NCBI GenBank assembly: GCA_023091665.1
Contig: JALJCQ010000003.1
Location: 434,001-498,000 of the forward strand
Direction: 5' to 3'
Origin: Pythium myriotylum
Taxonomy: Eukaryota > Oomycota > Peronosporomycetes > Pythiales > Pythiaceae
DNA length: 64,000 nt
Numbering within the stretch: the stretch's first letter is position 1; every line of letters starts with the position of its first letter. The position numbers and the translations under genes are program-made. Below are positions 10,580 to 19,965 of the stretch, in pieces. Under the pieces are notes generated by a model. That model did not search any database. It saw nothing but the letters and a program-made list of their open reading frames with translations, and had not been told where the DNA came from.

Positions 10580-11725
10580 TTATGGCCGTCGTGGAATGAC
10601 CCGAATCCTTAGATCTGCGTGGAACGCGTCGTTATACTGCTTCGTGTGGACCTGGATCTCTCGCCACGGCTGCTTTCGCAAAAGTGGGACAACCAGCGTG
10701 AGAAAGCCGTCCTTGACCTCGGGCGCGAGTCGTGGCAACTCGATGCCCATGGGAAAGTCTAGCGGTAGCTCGCGCTGATTCTGCAGCGCGACGTGGGTGA
10801 GCCACGTGCGCAAGTATTGGAGCTTCTTGGGGTTCTTGGTCCACGTGAACAAGAGGTACTGCACTTCGGGCGAGTCCAAATCAAAGTGAGGCGTTGGGTG
10901 GCGGATAAGTTCTTCATGCCACGTGAGTGCGCTCGTAGTGTCGGCTCCACTGAGGGTCTTTACAGGGTCATCGTCCTCCTCCTCTTCCTTCTGTTCGTAG
11001 GCGAGCTCGCGCTCTCTCGCCGTCCGTAGCTGCTCGTACTTTGCCTCCATTTCATCTGCGCGGCCTTGGACTTCTGTGAGCTGTTCTTTGAGCTCCATGA
11101 TCTCTCGCTCCTGCTCGCGAATGACAGCCATTTGCTCCTCAAGCTCGACGGCGTGCTGCGTCTGCTGGTCTTTGAGCTGGCCTTCGAGCTCGTACACCTG
11201 GGTGCGCAACCGCATGACCGCGTCCCCTCCTGCTTCTTCATCCTCCGAGACGCTCGTAGACCGCGTGAGCTTCTCGACGCGTCGCCAGGCGTCCATCTTC
11301 TCGGCTTTCAGGTGGTAGATGGTCTCCTCGGCGTCCAGTAGCCGCGCCTCGAGCGTGCGCACGCGCTCCTCCGCGAGCCGCAGCTCCATACGCTGCGCGA
11401 CGCCATCTTCCTCTCCTTCTTCTTCGTCTCCGCTGTCGCCTGCTGCTTGCTTCGGCCGTGGAACGCTCGAAGGCGTCTCCTCGTCGTCCACGTCCATCTC
11501 CAGCAGCAGCGTGCGCAGGCCCTTGCGGCTCCGCCCCTCGGTCGCCCACGCCACGTCTTCCTCCGTGAGCTCGTCGTCGTCGTCTTCTTCTCCTGCTAAC
11601 GACCGCGGACTCGCCTGCTCGAGCGGCAGCGTCGCCGTCGACGCGCTCCACTCGGTCGCCTCGCGCATACTCTCCATCGACCGTCGACTTTGTTCGAATA
11701 TTTGCGAAAGAAAGGCCCCCCCCAT
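10580..11725 (-). CDS. Coiled-coil protein of unknown function
   Basis: A single exon of 381 residues. An acidic N-terminal third (GEEDDDDELTEEDVAW, DSGDEEEGEED) is followed by a long heptad-patterned coiled coil from about residue 110 to 250 (RLAEERVRTLEARLLDAEE, REQEREIMELKEQLTEVQ). A compact C-terminal domain of about 110 residues contains PEVQYLLFTWTKNPKKLQYL and GFLTLVVPLLRKQPWREIQV. I do not recognise that domain. The coiled coil suggests a dimeric structural or trafficking protein. The gene converges tail to tail with its left neighbour, only 35 bases apart. Confidence 0.75.
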   Translation of the reverse strand: MGGAFLSQIFEQSRRSMESMREATEWSASTATLPLEQASPRSLAGEEDDDDELTEEDVAWATEGRSRKGLRTLLLEMDVDDEETPSSVPRPKQAAGDSGDEEEGEEDGVAQRMELRLAEERVRTLEARLLDAEETIYHLKAEKMDAWRRVEKLTRSTSVSEDEEAGGDAVMRLRTQVYELEGQLKDQQTQHAVELEEQMAVIREQEREIMELKEQLTEVQGRADEMEAKYEQLRTARERELAYEQKEEEEDDDPVKTLSGADTTSALTWHEELIRHPTPHFDLDSPEVQYLLFTWTKNPKKLQYLRTWLTHVALQNQRELPLDFPMGIELPRLAPEVKDGFLTLVVPLLRKQPWREIQVHTKQYNDAFHADLRIRVIPRRP

Positions 11726-11830
11726 TTAGTGACATGATCTCCATTGGCATTCAAACGAGGGGAAGCTTATATGTCACTCTAACGAGGTCGTGAGGAGCTC
11801 TTGATGATCATGGCTACATGATCTTCTCTT

Positions 11831-13351
11831 TTAGAGCTTCTCGTTCTTGAGGAACCGCTCGAGCATGGTCCACGCGACCGCGGGCTGGTTCTTGGGCACC
11901 AAGTGGCCGGCTTCAAACACGCGCAGGAACGCGAGGTTCTCGAACTGACGCACCGTGCCGGCCACCGATGGCTCGCTGTTGCGAGAGCTACCAAGCGGGT
12001 CTTTCGGAACTACAAAGTCGACTTCCTCGTCGGCGTTGAAGCCGTTCTTACCCTTCCAATCAAGACTGAGCGACCATGCACGGTTGCTGATCCAGTTGCA
12101 GACAAGGTCGGCGTCGCCAGCGAAGATGAGGACTCGGAGACCGTCGTTCAACAGCTCGACCATCTCGGGATCCATCGCTCGCGCAAAGTCCCCCGACGAG
12201 ACATATGCACGATAGATGTAGCTCGAGTTGCTACCTCGCTCGAACCCGCGGGTAGTGGGATACAAGCCATTCTGGACAGCCTCCGAGCGCAGGTACTTCT
12301 CCACGACGCCGCCGTCCGTGTCTGAGCATTCTTCCTCACCATCGCAAGGCTGCCGAATGTCGTAGAAGTTGCGACCGGCTGGGAGAAACTTGTGGAGCAG
12401 CCTCTCGCTACACCATCCAGCCACGTCAAAGCACCCCTCTGGTCCATCTGTGTACGGTTTGCAAGTATCGAGCCGGCGACCACATTCCTTCGAGTCGATG
12501 CGCATCTGCTCGATCTCCGTTTCAGTCAACAGAGACAGGTTGTAGGCGTTGTTCACCGCCATATCCGCGAAATACTGGTACTGGAGAGCGTGGTTGGGGT
12601 TGCCATTACCAATCGCGACACCCTGCAAGTTAATGCGCTTCTCACTGCCCTCACGTTCCTCAATCGCCTTGCTCTTCTTCCAAATCGCATACGCAGCCGC
12701 TGGAATGTAGTGACCAGCATAGCTCTCACCAGTCAAGTAAAACGGGCGGCCCACAAACTCCGGATGCTTCTCCAAGAAACCTTCCAAGAACGCGTACATG
12801 TTCTCACCGACATCGTCGCCCGTCGCATCACGATCACCATCTTCAGTGAAGTACGAGAAACCAACCCCCGACGGCTGCTCGAGCCAGATGACGTTGGCGT
12901 TGTTGTTCCACGCGTACGGGTTCGACTTGCCCGTGGCATCAGCCTGCAATAGACACGGTCCGTTCTCGGTCAGCAGCCCTTCGAGGCTCGACGCACCAGG
13001 TCCGCCGTTCAACCAGATCACCAGCGGATCTGTCGACGCATTCTCGCTTCTCGACTTGACAAACCAGTAAAAGTAGTAGTCGTCTTTCTTGTTCTGGAGC
13101 TTGATGTAGTCGGTCTCAAAGTCTTTCTCGCCGCAGAACCAGTCGGCGCCTGAGCTGTCACCAGCCGCAACGCCTGCCGCGTCAATCGGCACGACCTTGG
13201 CATGCGAGGAGAATCCCTGGAAGAGCGCGAAGGAAGCGCCGATGACGACAGCGACAGCGACGGCAGCGACGAGCACTCGGCGACGGCGCGTCGTCACACC
13301 CTGTGGATGTGTGTCAGTCGAACGCAATGGCGTGGTCTCCGAGACTGCCAT
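11831..13351 (-). CDS. Serine carboxypeptidase S10, copy A (type II membrane)
   Basis: 506 residues from ATG 13351 ([11 protein letters not shown]). A short basic cytosolic tail ends in RRRR before one hydrophobic helix (residues ~26-46), so the enzyme domain should face the lumen or outside. Family motifs: [13 protein letters not shown] (oxyanion loop), GESYAGH with the nucleophile Ser near residue 210, [10 protein letters not shown] (Asp) and [11 protein letters not shown] (His). The triad is complete. S10 enzymes remove C-terminal residues at acidic pH, usually in vacuoles or outside the cell. Many Cys suggest disulfides. The first ~235 residues are almost identical to copies C and D, while the second half differs strongly. 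Confidence 0.93.
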   Translation of the reverse strand: MAVSETTPLRSTDTHPQGVTTRRRRVLVAAVAVAVVIGASFALFQGFSSHAKVVPIDAAGVAAGDSSGADWFCGEKDFETDYIKLQNKKDDYYFYWFVKSRSENASTDPLVIWLNGGPGASSLEGLLTENGPCLLQADATGKSNPYAWNNNANVIWLEQPSGVGFSYFTEDGDRDATGDDVGENMYAFLEGFLEKHPEFVGRPFYLTGESYAGHYIPAAAYAIWKKSKAIEEREGSEKRINLQGVAIGNGNPNHALQYQYFADMAVNNAYNLSLLTETEIEQMRIDSKECGRRLDTCKPYTDGPEGCFDVAGWCSERLLHKFLPAGRNFYDIRQPCDGEEECSDTDGGVVEKYLRSEAVQNGLYPTTRGFERGSNSSYIYRAYVSSGDFARAMDPEMVELLNDGLRVLIFAGDADLVCNWISNRAWSLSLDWKGKNGFNADEEVDFVVPKDPLGSSRNSEPSVAGTVRQFENLAFLRVFEAGHLVPKNQPAVAWTMLERFLKNEKL

Positions 13352-14514
13352 GGTCTCTTTGACGCAGAATGGATTGTGAGCATTCTTCTTTCGGAGGAGT
13401 TCCAAGTGGTGTGGTGTGCGTCTGGCACATTCGAAGAACCCGGTGCCATATAAACTGAAAACGGCATCGCATTTTCGAGATATGGATTTAACAGATGGTG
13501 GACGACGGCTGACTGATTCACGTCAAACCAGTCACTTGACGTTGACCACCATTCCGTCAGCGTGAAGAGGCACGCCAACGTTGTCCGTTGGTCCTCCTTC
13601 CCCTCGTTCCCAAGCACGAGAGGCTGTCTCCTTGGCACCAAGAGTGACTGCAGAGGAGTCCATCTAGAAGTGTGAACATGCGCGTCGTGAGTAGTTGGCT
13701 CTGATCTGGGGGTTTAGCCAAGTAGGAAACACCGACCCTGGCGGCTGCTCGAGTCGAAGGATATGTGTGATGCTGTTCAATCGACTCGCGTCGGTCGTTC
13801 AAGACCAGCGTCTGCAGACTATTCCGAAGAAAGAGTTGGAATGGGAGACATCCACCCCAGAGGTTGTATCTCTGGCTTTTGACGCATTCGCCGCGTAAAA
13901 CCTCGCCAACGTCAGGGTATGACTCATTGAGGGATGCAGACATCCATTAGTGAGACCGTAGCACAGATCCCCTCTATGATAGAGGGAATCTGTGCCACCT
14001 GATAGAGTCAATCAAATAAACCTGGCGGCAAAGGGATCTCTATCTTGCTCGTTGGCTTCTCCACTAATGATGGAAGTGTGTGCTTCCACCTCTTCCTTCT
14101 CAACTGTTCGATGGTGGATCTGACCGCCACTATTGCCTCCTGAGTAGTGCCTTTGTAGCCGTAATATCCGTTGTGGGAAATACCTTCACAACGCACAGTT
14201 TTTTTAGAATTGGCACAGTTTCCAGTAGTTGGGACTGCAATTGAGATTACTCTCCAGACACTACGCAACTACTAGGGATCATCAAGATTAGCCACGATTC
14301 AATAGCCGCCGTTATTAAATGATGCCGGATGCCACACGCACTAAAATACACTGTACTCATTCCGGGCGTTTTGACATCCACAATCGCCGTCGAGCGCAAT
14401 CATCGTCGAGGAACGCAACATTGGTGCTTGCCTGGGACGTCGCCATAGCCAGCAGCTCACATTGTGTTCTCGTACTTCCACACCAGTTGTCGGCACCAAG
14501 GAAGACTCCAGGCC
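13352..14514. other. Intergenic, possible transposon remnant
   Basis: A long gap. On the minus strand about 14268-14008 is open and reads SHNGYYGYKGTTQEAIVAV and RRKRWKHTLPSL, ending PPPGLFD-like, but it has no ATG. It could be a fragment of a repeat-borne gene. A stem-loop lies at 13961-13995 just past it. No intact gene seen. Confidence 0.4.
13961..13995. repeat. 35-nt hairpin
   Basis: Arms GCACAGATCCCCTCTA and TAGAGGGAATCTGTGC pair at 15 of 16 positions around a TGA loop. It lies 13 nt past the end of the open minus-strand segment at 14268-14008. It could be a terminal inverted repeat remnant or an RNA hairpin. Confidence 0.65.
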
Positions 14515-15822
14515 ATGAACCGTTCGCGATTGGGAGACTTGCGGATAGATCAAGTGAGCCACCACGATCACTTGAATATCGAATGCGTGCCGGATGTTCC
14601 TCTCACCCCAATGGAGAAGGTCGTCGCAATCCCACAGCAAAACCCGCCGCCAATGTGCGCGGAGACGCTACAGTCCACCTCATCCTCGCGCGCTAAGATC
14701 CTCTTCCTCGACGGCTTGCGGGGCTTTGCAGCCGTCCTCGTCGTGTGCCAGCACCTGGGGGTCTCGAAGGGGCGCCATATCGGTGCCGTTGGAGTGCACA
14801 CGTTCTTTGTGCTCTCTGCATTTCTACTCACCATGCTACTCGAGCTCAAACTTCGTGCGCTGGTCCGCGAGAAAGCTTCACCTAAGCGCTGGATACTTGC
14901 GCTCACCGACTACGCCATACGCCGCATTTTGCGCATCTACCCGCTCGTTATGGCCGTTGGTGTCATGCTTCAGCTGAGCTCGGACCAGAGTAAACACCAG
15001 TGGTACGACTTTAACAACAATCGCTCGTCGTTCAGCTTTTTCAAGCTACTCATATTTGCGGACAACCACCACTTCTACGTCTTTTGGACGCTACCACGTG
15101 AGCTAGTGTACTACTTGCTCATCCCGTTCTTCGCGGGCGTGACCATCGCACTAGGTCGGCATTGGTGGGCTTTCATCGCACCGCTCACGGCCTGGGTCAC
15201 GTACTCGGGTCTGTACACGTTCCGAACGGCAGGCGACGACTTCCTGGCATTTCTCCCTCAGTTTGTGTCAGGTTCGGTCGGCGCTGTCGTGTTCAATCAA
15301 CTGGACGCTTGGATCAAGCGTCGTTCTTTTGTATTCCGCTGGTGGCATATTGCGCCCATGCGAGTTCTCGAGATATCCCTCATCGTAATCATGTACAGCG
15401 ATGTGTACGACGCCGTGTTGTTCGACTGGTTCGGCCCGTACCCGTTCCGAGTCGGAGATTCTGACCATTTTGTCAGCGTACACGTGGTTCTGATCATTCT
15501 GTGTGAGATGCTGGCTCCTGGACCGGTGTCTTCGGGGCTTGAGTGGTCGGTGCTGCGTTACGCAGGGAAGATCAGTTTTTCGATGTATTTGCTCCATCCT
15601 CGTATCATCTTCTCCACGTTCATCCGTAACCAGCACAACTTCTACACAAAAGCGTTTGCTCAGTGGACGCTGCTAGCCTTTTGGGCCACAGTAAGCTATC
15701 ACCTCGTCGAGTATCCGAGCCAGTGGGTGGCGAACGCCATTGGTCGAAAGATCAAGGCATTCGACGCGAAAGAGAAGGCCAAAGTATGCAGTTATGGGGT
15801 AGTAGGAGAGTTGCAGCGATGA
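14515..15822 (+). CDS. Acyltransferase-3 family membrane protein
   Basis: 435 residues from ATG 14515 (MNRSRLGDLR). The acyltransferase-3 signature is clear: FLDGLRGFAAVLVVCQHLG (usual form lDglRglAallVvxxH) with the His, then VGVHTFFVLSAFLLTMLL. About ten hydrophobic helices follow, with RRILRIYPLVMAV between the first ones and GKISFSMYLLHP near the end, also typical. These enzymes move acyl groups, often acetyl, onto sugars or lipids at membranes. The substrate cannot be told from sequence. It sits on the plus strand between two minus-strand carboxypeptidase genes, with no sign of shared regulation. Confidence 0.85.
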   Translation: MNRSRLGDLRIDQVSHHDHLNIECVPDVPLTPMEKVVAIPQQNPPPMCAETLQSTSSSRAKILFLDGLRGFAAVLVVCQHLGVSKGRHIGAVGVHTFFVLSAFLLTMLLELKLRALVREKASPKRWILALTDYAIRRILRIYPLVMAVGVMLQLSSDQSKHQWYDFNNNRSSFSFFKLLIFADNHHFYVFWTLPRELVYYLLIPFFAGVTIALGRHWWAFIAPLTAWVTYSGLYTFRTAGDDFLAFLPQFVSGSVGAVVFNQLDAWIKRRSFVFRWWHIAPMRVLEISLIVIMYSDVYDAVLFDWFGPYPFRVGDSDHFVSVHVVLIILCEMLAPGPVSSGLEWSVLRYAGKISFSMYLLHPRIIFSTFIRNQHNFYTKAFAQWTLLAFWATVSYHLVEYPSQWVANAIGRKIKAFDAKEKAKVCSYGVVGELQR

Positions 15823-15923
15823 GAAGTAGCTTTTTATTTTTTTGGAAGTCAAAGAATGCAAGCTCATTCCCTTTGCGCCCCTTCCTCGTTGAGCACGACA
15901 TAGTGAATACCCTCTGCCCTGAG

Positions 15924-17369
15924 CTAGAGCATCTCACCCTTGAGAAAGCGATCCAACATTACCCAGGTCGTTGATGGCTGATCCTCTGGGACGAAGTGGC
16001 CTGCATTGAACACACGGGCGAAAGCAAGGTTCTTGTACTGACGTACCGTACCAGCCACCAGAAGCTGCTTGAGCGGCACGAACTCTAAAGGGTCCTTCGG
16101 AACCAAGAGATCGACGTCCTGCGCAGCATTGAATCCGCTCTTGCCCGCCCAGTCGAGGTTATTCGCAAGTTCTCGGATGCCGATCCAGTTGACGAGGAGC
16201 CCAGCGTCTCCAGCAAAAAGGAGAACGCGAATACCTTCGTTCAACAGCTCAGTAAGCTCCGAAGTGTAGGATCTCGCCCAGTCACCGGAAGATACAAACG
16301 AACGGAGGACGTAGCTACTCTGACCGCCCCACTTACGACCTTTCACAATCGTCTCGAGGGCTATCTGGACAGCGTCCGACTGGAGATACGCGCCAACGAC
16401 CGAGTGGTTGAAGCTGCTACATTCGTCTTCTCCAACGCACTTCTGGCGAATGTCGGAGAGCTTGCGACCTGACAGCGTAAACGGGTCGAGCATGGCGTCC
16501 ATGCAGACACCGTAAGTGTTCCAGCAGCCGGTCGGCCCGTCCGAATTGGGTGTACAAGCCGTCAGCAATTGAGAGCACTTGTTGGCATCCTTGCGCATCT
16601 GAACAATCTGTGTCTCGTTCAGTAGCATCACATTGTAAGCATTGTTCACTGCCATGTCCGCCGCATACTTGTACTGGAACGGCATGTTCGTGATCGGGTT
16701 ACTAATGGCCACGCCCTTCAAGTTGATCCTCCTTGCTCCGCCTTCTTCCTTGTTTTTCTTCTGGATTGCGCTGGCCGCCGCTGGGATGAAGTGCCCCGCG
16801 TGAATCTCGCCAGTCAAGTAGAGCGGTCGACCTGCGAACTCCGGGTGCTTATCCAAAAATCCATCGAGAAATGCAACCAGGTTCTCCCCGATGTCCTTTC
16901 CCGTCGAGTCACGATCAGTGTCGTTCGTGAAGTATGAGAAGCCAACTCCGGATGGTTGGTCAAGCCAGATAACATTGGCGCTATTGGTCCACGCGTACTG
17001 GTTCGGCTTGCCTTTTGCATGAGTGTCAAGTAGGCAGGGCCCATTCGCAGTTAGTAGGCCTTGGAGGCTCGATGTCCCCAGCCCACCATTTAGCCAGATC
17101 ACAAGAGGGTCTGTCGAAGACGTCGAACTCCGAGAGCTGATGAACCAGTAGAAGTAATGATCGTCTTTCTTGTTCTTGAGCTTGATGTAGTCGGTTTCAA
17201 AGTCCTTCTCGCCGCAGAACCACTCGGCTCCACCTCCACCACCATTTGGCACGCTCTTAGCGAGCAAAGACTCTGACGCGACTCCCGTGAAACCTTCGTG
17301 CCCAAGTCCGACCATGAGTGCCGCAAGGGCAATCAGAGGCGCGCGGGGGAGGATGACCAGGAGACCCAT
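15924..17369 (-). CDS. Serine carboxypeptidase-like pseudoenzyme (S10, copy B)
   Basis: 481 residues from ATG 17369; upstream codons lack an ATG. The N-terminus (MGLLVILPRAPLIALAALMV) looks like a signal peptide rather than the RRRR-anchor of its paralogs. The S10 fold is intact over its full length, but the nucleophile motif GESYAGH is GEIHAGH here (Ser to Ile), the acid motif AGDADLVCN is AGDAGLLVN (Asp to Gly), and the oxyanion loop NGGPGASS is NGGLGTSS. Only the His motif NAGHFVPEDQP survives. The frame is open, Cys positions and glycosylation-type Asn sites remain, so it is probably a secreted non-catalytic protein, perhaps a binding or regulatory decoy. Peptidase activity is not expected. 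Confidence 0.88.
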   Translation of the reverse strand: MGLLVILPRAPLIALAALMVGLGHEGFTGVASESLLAKSVPNGGGGGAEWFCGEKDFETDYIKLKNKKDDHYFYWFISSRSSTSSTDPLVIWLNGGLGTSSLQGLLTANGPCLLDTHAKGKPNQYAWTNSANVIWLDQPSGVGFSYFTNDTDRDSTGKDIGENLVAFLDGFLDKHPEFAGRPLYLTGEIHAGHFIPAAASAIQKKNKEEGGARRINLKGVAISNPITNMPFQYKYAADMAVNNAYNVMLLNETQIVQMRKDANKCSQLLTACTPNSDGPTGCWNTYGVCMDAMLDPFTLSGRKLSDIRQKCVGEDECSSFNHSVVGAYLQSDAVQIALETIVKGRKWGGQSSYVLRSFVSSGDWARSYTSELTELLNEGIRVLLFAGDAGLLVNWIGIRELANNLDWAGKSGFNAAQDVDLLVPKDPLEFVPLKQLLVAGTVRQYKNLAFARVFNAGHFVPEDQPSTTWVMLDRFLKGEML

Positions 17370-18160
17370 GGAGTACTGCTTTCGCCGAGAATTCGGAAAT
17401 GACAATGCGTTGGAGTCATCAGTGCGCCAGTACGCCTAGACGCCTTTCACTACACGTGAAGTTTACTCTGGTTTCATCGTAATGGGAATGATCGCACGCC
17501 ACGGTTTCCCACAGCAGTCATGTCTTGCAGGGTGAGGGGGATCATCCACATCACTCGAGCTTCGTGGGATGTTATGGCTGCTTGGTTGAGCGGCCGCTTT
17601 TCAAAACCACGATAATAAGTGCTGCGTCACTCCGCATCACTTCAGGTAAACACACGTCACACTTAAGACATGCAACCCATCAACTTTCACAAAATGTCCT
17701 TTGACCGGCAGTGTTGGGACATCAAGGTTCAAGATGAGTCCACTTTGCGCAGAGCTGTCATCATGGATGCGGACTATTATGTACAATACCAACAGACGAG
17801 TCCAGTCAACTTCGTCCATCAGCTGTAGTTGTTTATTTTTCGATAGCAACCAACCGAACCAACCGATGGATGCCAACGAGGAGATGAATCGTCTCCGCGT
17901 TGGGGCTCGTCCGCGAAGCGATCATCTGCTGATCCCTCCACAGACGCGCAGAGATCGAGCGGATTGCTCAGCCAGCGGAACATGCGCAAACATTAACAGT
18001 GGAATGATGGCGACAGGCAAACATTCCAGTTCGTGACATATTCGTTGCCGATGTTGAGCTACCCAGTGCTGCCAAAACGCTAAGGGCCCAAGTTGCATCC
18101 TCTCACGAACGCGATGCGAGCCATTCCCACTCAACCCACCATTTACCAAGTTCATACGAG
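17370..18160. other. Intergenic (divergent S10 promoters)
   Basis: Holds the 5' regions of copy B (minus) and copy C (plus). No gene seen; open stretches here show no family motif or coding-like composition. Confidence 0.6.
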
Positions 18161-19678
18161 ATGGCCACAGAGACCACGCCATTGCGTTCTGAGGGCGCAC
18201 GCCCAGAGGGTGTGACGACGCGCCGTCGCCGAGTGCTCGTCGCTGCCGTCGCTGTCGCTGTCGTCATCGGCGCTTCCTTCGCGCTCTTCCAGGGATTCTC
18301 CACGCATGCCAAGGACGCGCCGATTGACGCGGCAGGCGTTGCGGCTGGTGACAGCTCAGGCGCCGACTGGTTCTGCGGCGAGAAAGACTTTGAGACCGAC
18401 TACATCAAGCTCCAGAACAAGAAAGACGACTACTACTTTTACTGGTTTGTCAAGTCGAGAAGCGAGAATGCGTCGACAGATCCGCTGGTGATCTGGTTGA
18501 ACGGCGGACCTGGTGCGTCGAGCCTCGAAGGGCTGCTGACCGAGAACGGACCGTGTCTATTGCAGGCTGATGCCACGGGCAAGTCGAACCCGTACGCGTG
18601 GAACAACAACGCCAACGTCATCTGGCTCGAGCAGCCGTCGGGGGTTGGTTTCTCGTACTTCACTGAAGATGGTGATCGCGATGCGACGGGCGACGATGTC
18701 GGTGAGAACATGTACGCGTTCTTGGAAGGTTTCTTGGAGAAGCATCCGGAGTTTGTGGGCCGCCCGTTTTACTTGACTGGTGAGAGCTATGCGGGTCACT
18801 ACATTCCAGCGGCTGCGTATGCGATTTGGAAGAAGAACAAGGCGATTGAGGAACGCGAGGATGGAGTGAAACGAATCAACTTACAAGGTGTTGTGATTGG
18901 TAACGGCGATACAAGCCTGACGTTCCAGTACAAATATTCTGTGGATATGGCGGTCAACAATGCGCACAATTTGACTCTGTTGAACCAGACCCAAATTGCT
19001 CAAATGCGCGAGGACGCAGAAAAGTGTTCGCAGATGCTTACGACTTGCGAGCCAGACGCCGACGGGCCAAGGGGCTGCTTTCATGCAGGAGAATTCTGCG
19101 GCAATGCAATGCTGATACCTTTTTTCTCAGCTGGCCGCAATGTATACGACATTCGCCAGTCCTGCTCTACAGTAGAGGAGTGTTTGGACACGGGAGACGA
19201 CGTCATCGACAGGTTTTTCAGCTCCAAAGATGTTCAAAAAAACCTCCCACCTATCATCAGTGGCCGAGGACGCAACGCGAATGGAAGCTACGTCAACACG
19301 GCGTTTATCTCGTCCGGCGACTGGAGCAAATCCTACATTCCAGAGATCATCGAGTTGCTCAACGACGGCCTTCGTGTCCTCATCTATGCAGGAGACGCTG
19401 ATCTCGTGTGTAACTGGATCGGAAATCGCGCGTTGGCGCTCGACTTCGAGTGGAAAGGGAAAAGCGGCTTCAATGCAGCTGATGAAGTCGACTTTGCTTT
19501 TCCAAAAGACCCACTCGGCGTGAAGTCAGAGATTGAGCAAATGGTCGGCGGTACAGTGCGTCAGTTCGAGAACCTCGCGTTCTTGCGCGTATTCGGAGCC
19601 GGCCACTTGGTGCCGAAGGACCAGCCCGTGACGTCATGGGTTATGTTGGATCGGTTCCTCAGGAACGAGAAGCTCTAG
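18161..19678 (+). CDS. Serine carboxypeptidase S10, copy C (type II membrane)
   Basis: 505 residues from ATG 18161 ([12 protein letters not shown]). The architecture matches copy A: basic tail, RRRR, one anchor helix, then the S10 domain. The triad is complete ([28 protein letters not shown]). The first ~230 residues match copies A and D nearly base for base, including silent sites. After the active-site Ser the sequence diverges (for example [19 protein letters not shown] in the Cys-rich insert). That insert shapes the substrate pocket in S10 enzymes, so the copies may differ in specificity. It is transcribed away from copy B. Confidence 0.93.
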   Translation: MATETTPLRSEGARPEGVTTRRRRVLVAAVAVAVVIGASFALFQGFSTHAKDAPIDAAGVAAGDSSGADWFCGEKDFETDYIKLQNKKDDYYFYWFVKSRSENASTDPLVIWLNGGPGASSLEGLLTENGPCLLQADATGKSNPYAWNNNANVIWLEQPSGVGFSYFTEDGDRDATGDDVGENMYAFLEGFLEKHPEFVGRPFYLTGESYAGHYIPAAAYAIWKKNKAIEEREDGVKRINLQGVVIGNGDTSLTFQYKYSVDMAVNNAHNLTLLNQTQIAQMREDAEKCSQMLTTCEPDADGPRGCFHAGEFCGNAMLIPFFSAGRNVYDIRQSCSTVEECLDTGDDVIDRFFSSKDVQKNLPPIISGRGRNANGSYVNTAFISSGDWSKSYIPEIIELLNDGLRVLIYAGDADLVCNWIGNRALALDFEWKGKSGFNAADEVDFAFPKDPLGVKSEIEQMVGGTVRQFENLAFLRVFGAGHLVPKDQPVTSWVMLDRFLRNEKL

Positions 19679-19965
19679 GGTAATGGGGAAAGACAAAAAC
19701 TCCGAGCAGTGGCGAGATGGAGTACGCCGTACTGCCAGCGAGAACAAGTTTCGAATCAGAAACACCTCTAATGTTCCGAGTTCACGATGAATGGGATTAG
19801 TGAATCACCACCAACACAAGCCATGCGGCTAGTGGGACAACACACATTCCGGATTAGCTGAGTTTACTACGAACCACGTTTCTAATCTGCTCCTGCAAGT
19901 TCAGTAGAAGTTGCAGTTTCTCACGCCCCCCCCCCCCCCCCCCCCCCCCCCCACGGAGTCCAATT
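19679..19965. other. Intergenic between convergent genes
   Basis: Convergent 3' flanks of S10 copy C and membrane-family copy 1. It holds a 27-base poly-C run and no gene. Confidence 0.7.
19926..19952. repeat. Poly-C (27) homopolymer
   Basis: An uninterrupted run of 27 C on the plus strand, 13 bases beyond the stop codon of the minus-strand membrane-family gene. Its transcript would carry a G27 run in the 3' UTR, which could form G-quadruplexes. The length is prone to sequencing error. Confidence 0.85.

Noticed and set aside
17637..18036. Small open frames on both strands between S10 copies B and C
   Set aside because: Short, overlapping and without recognisable content.
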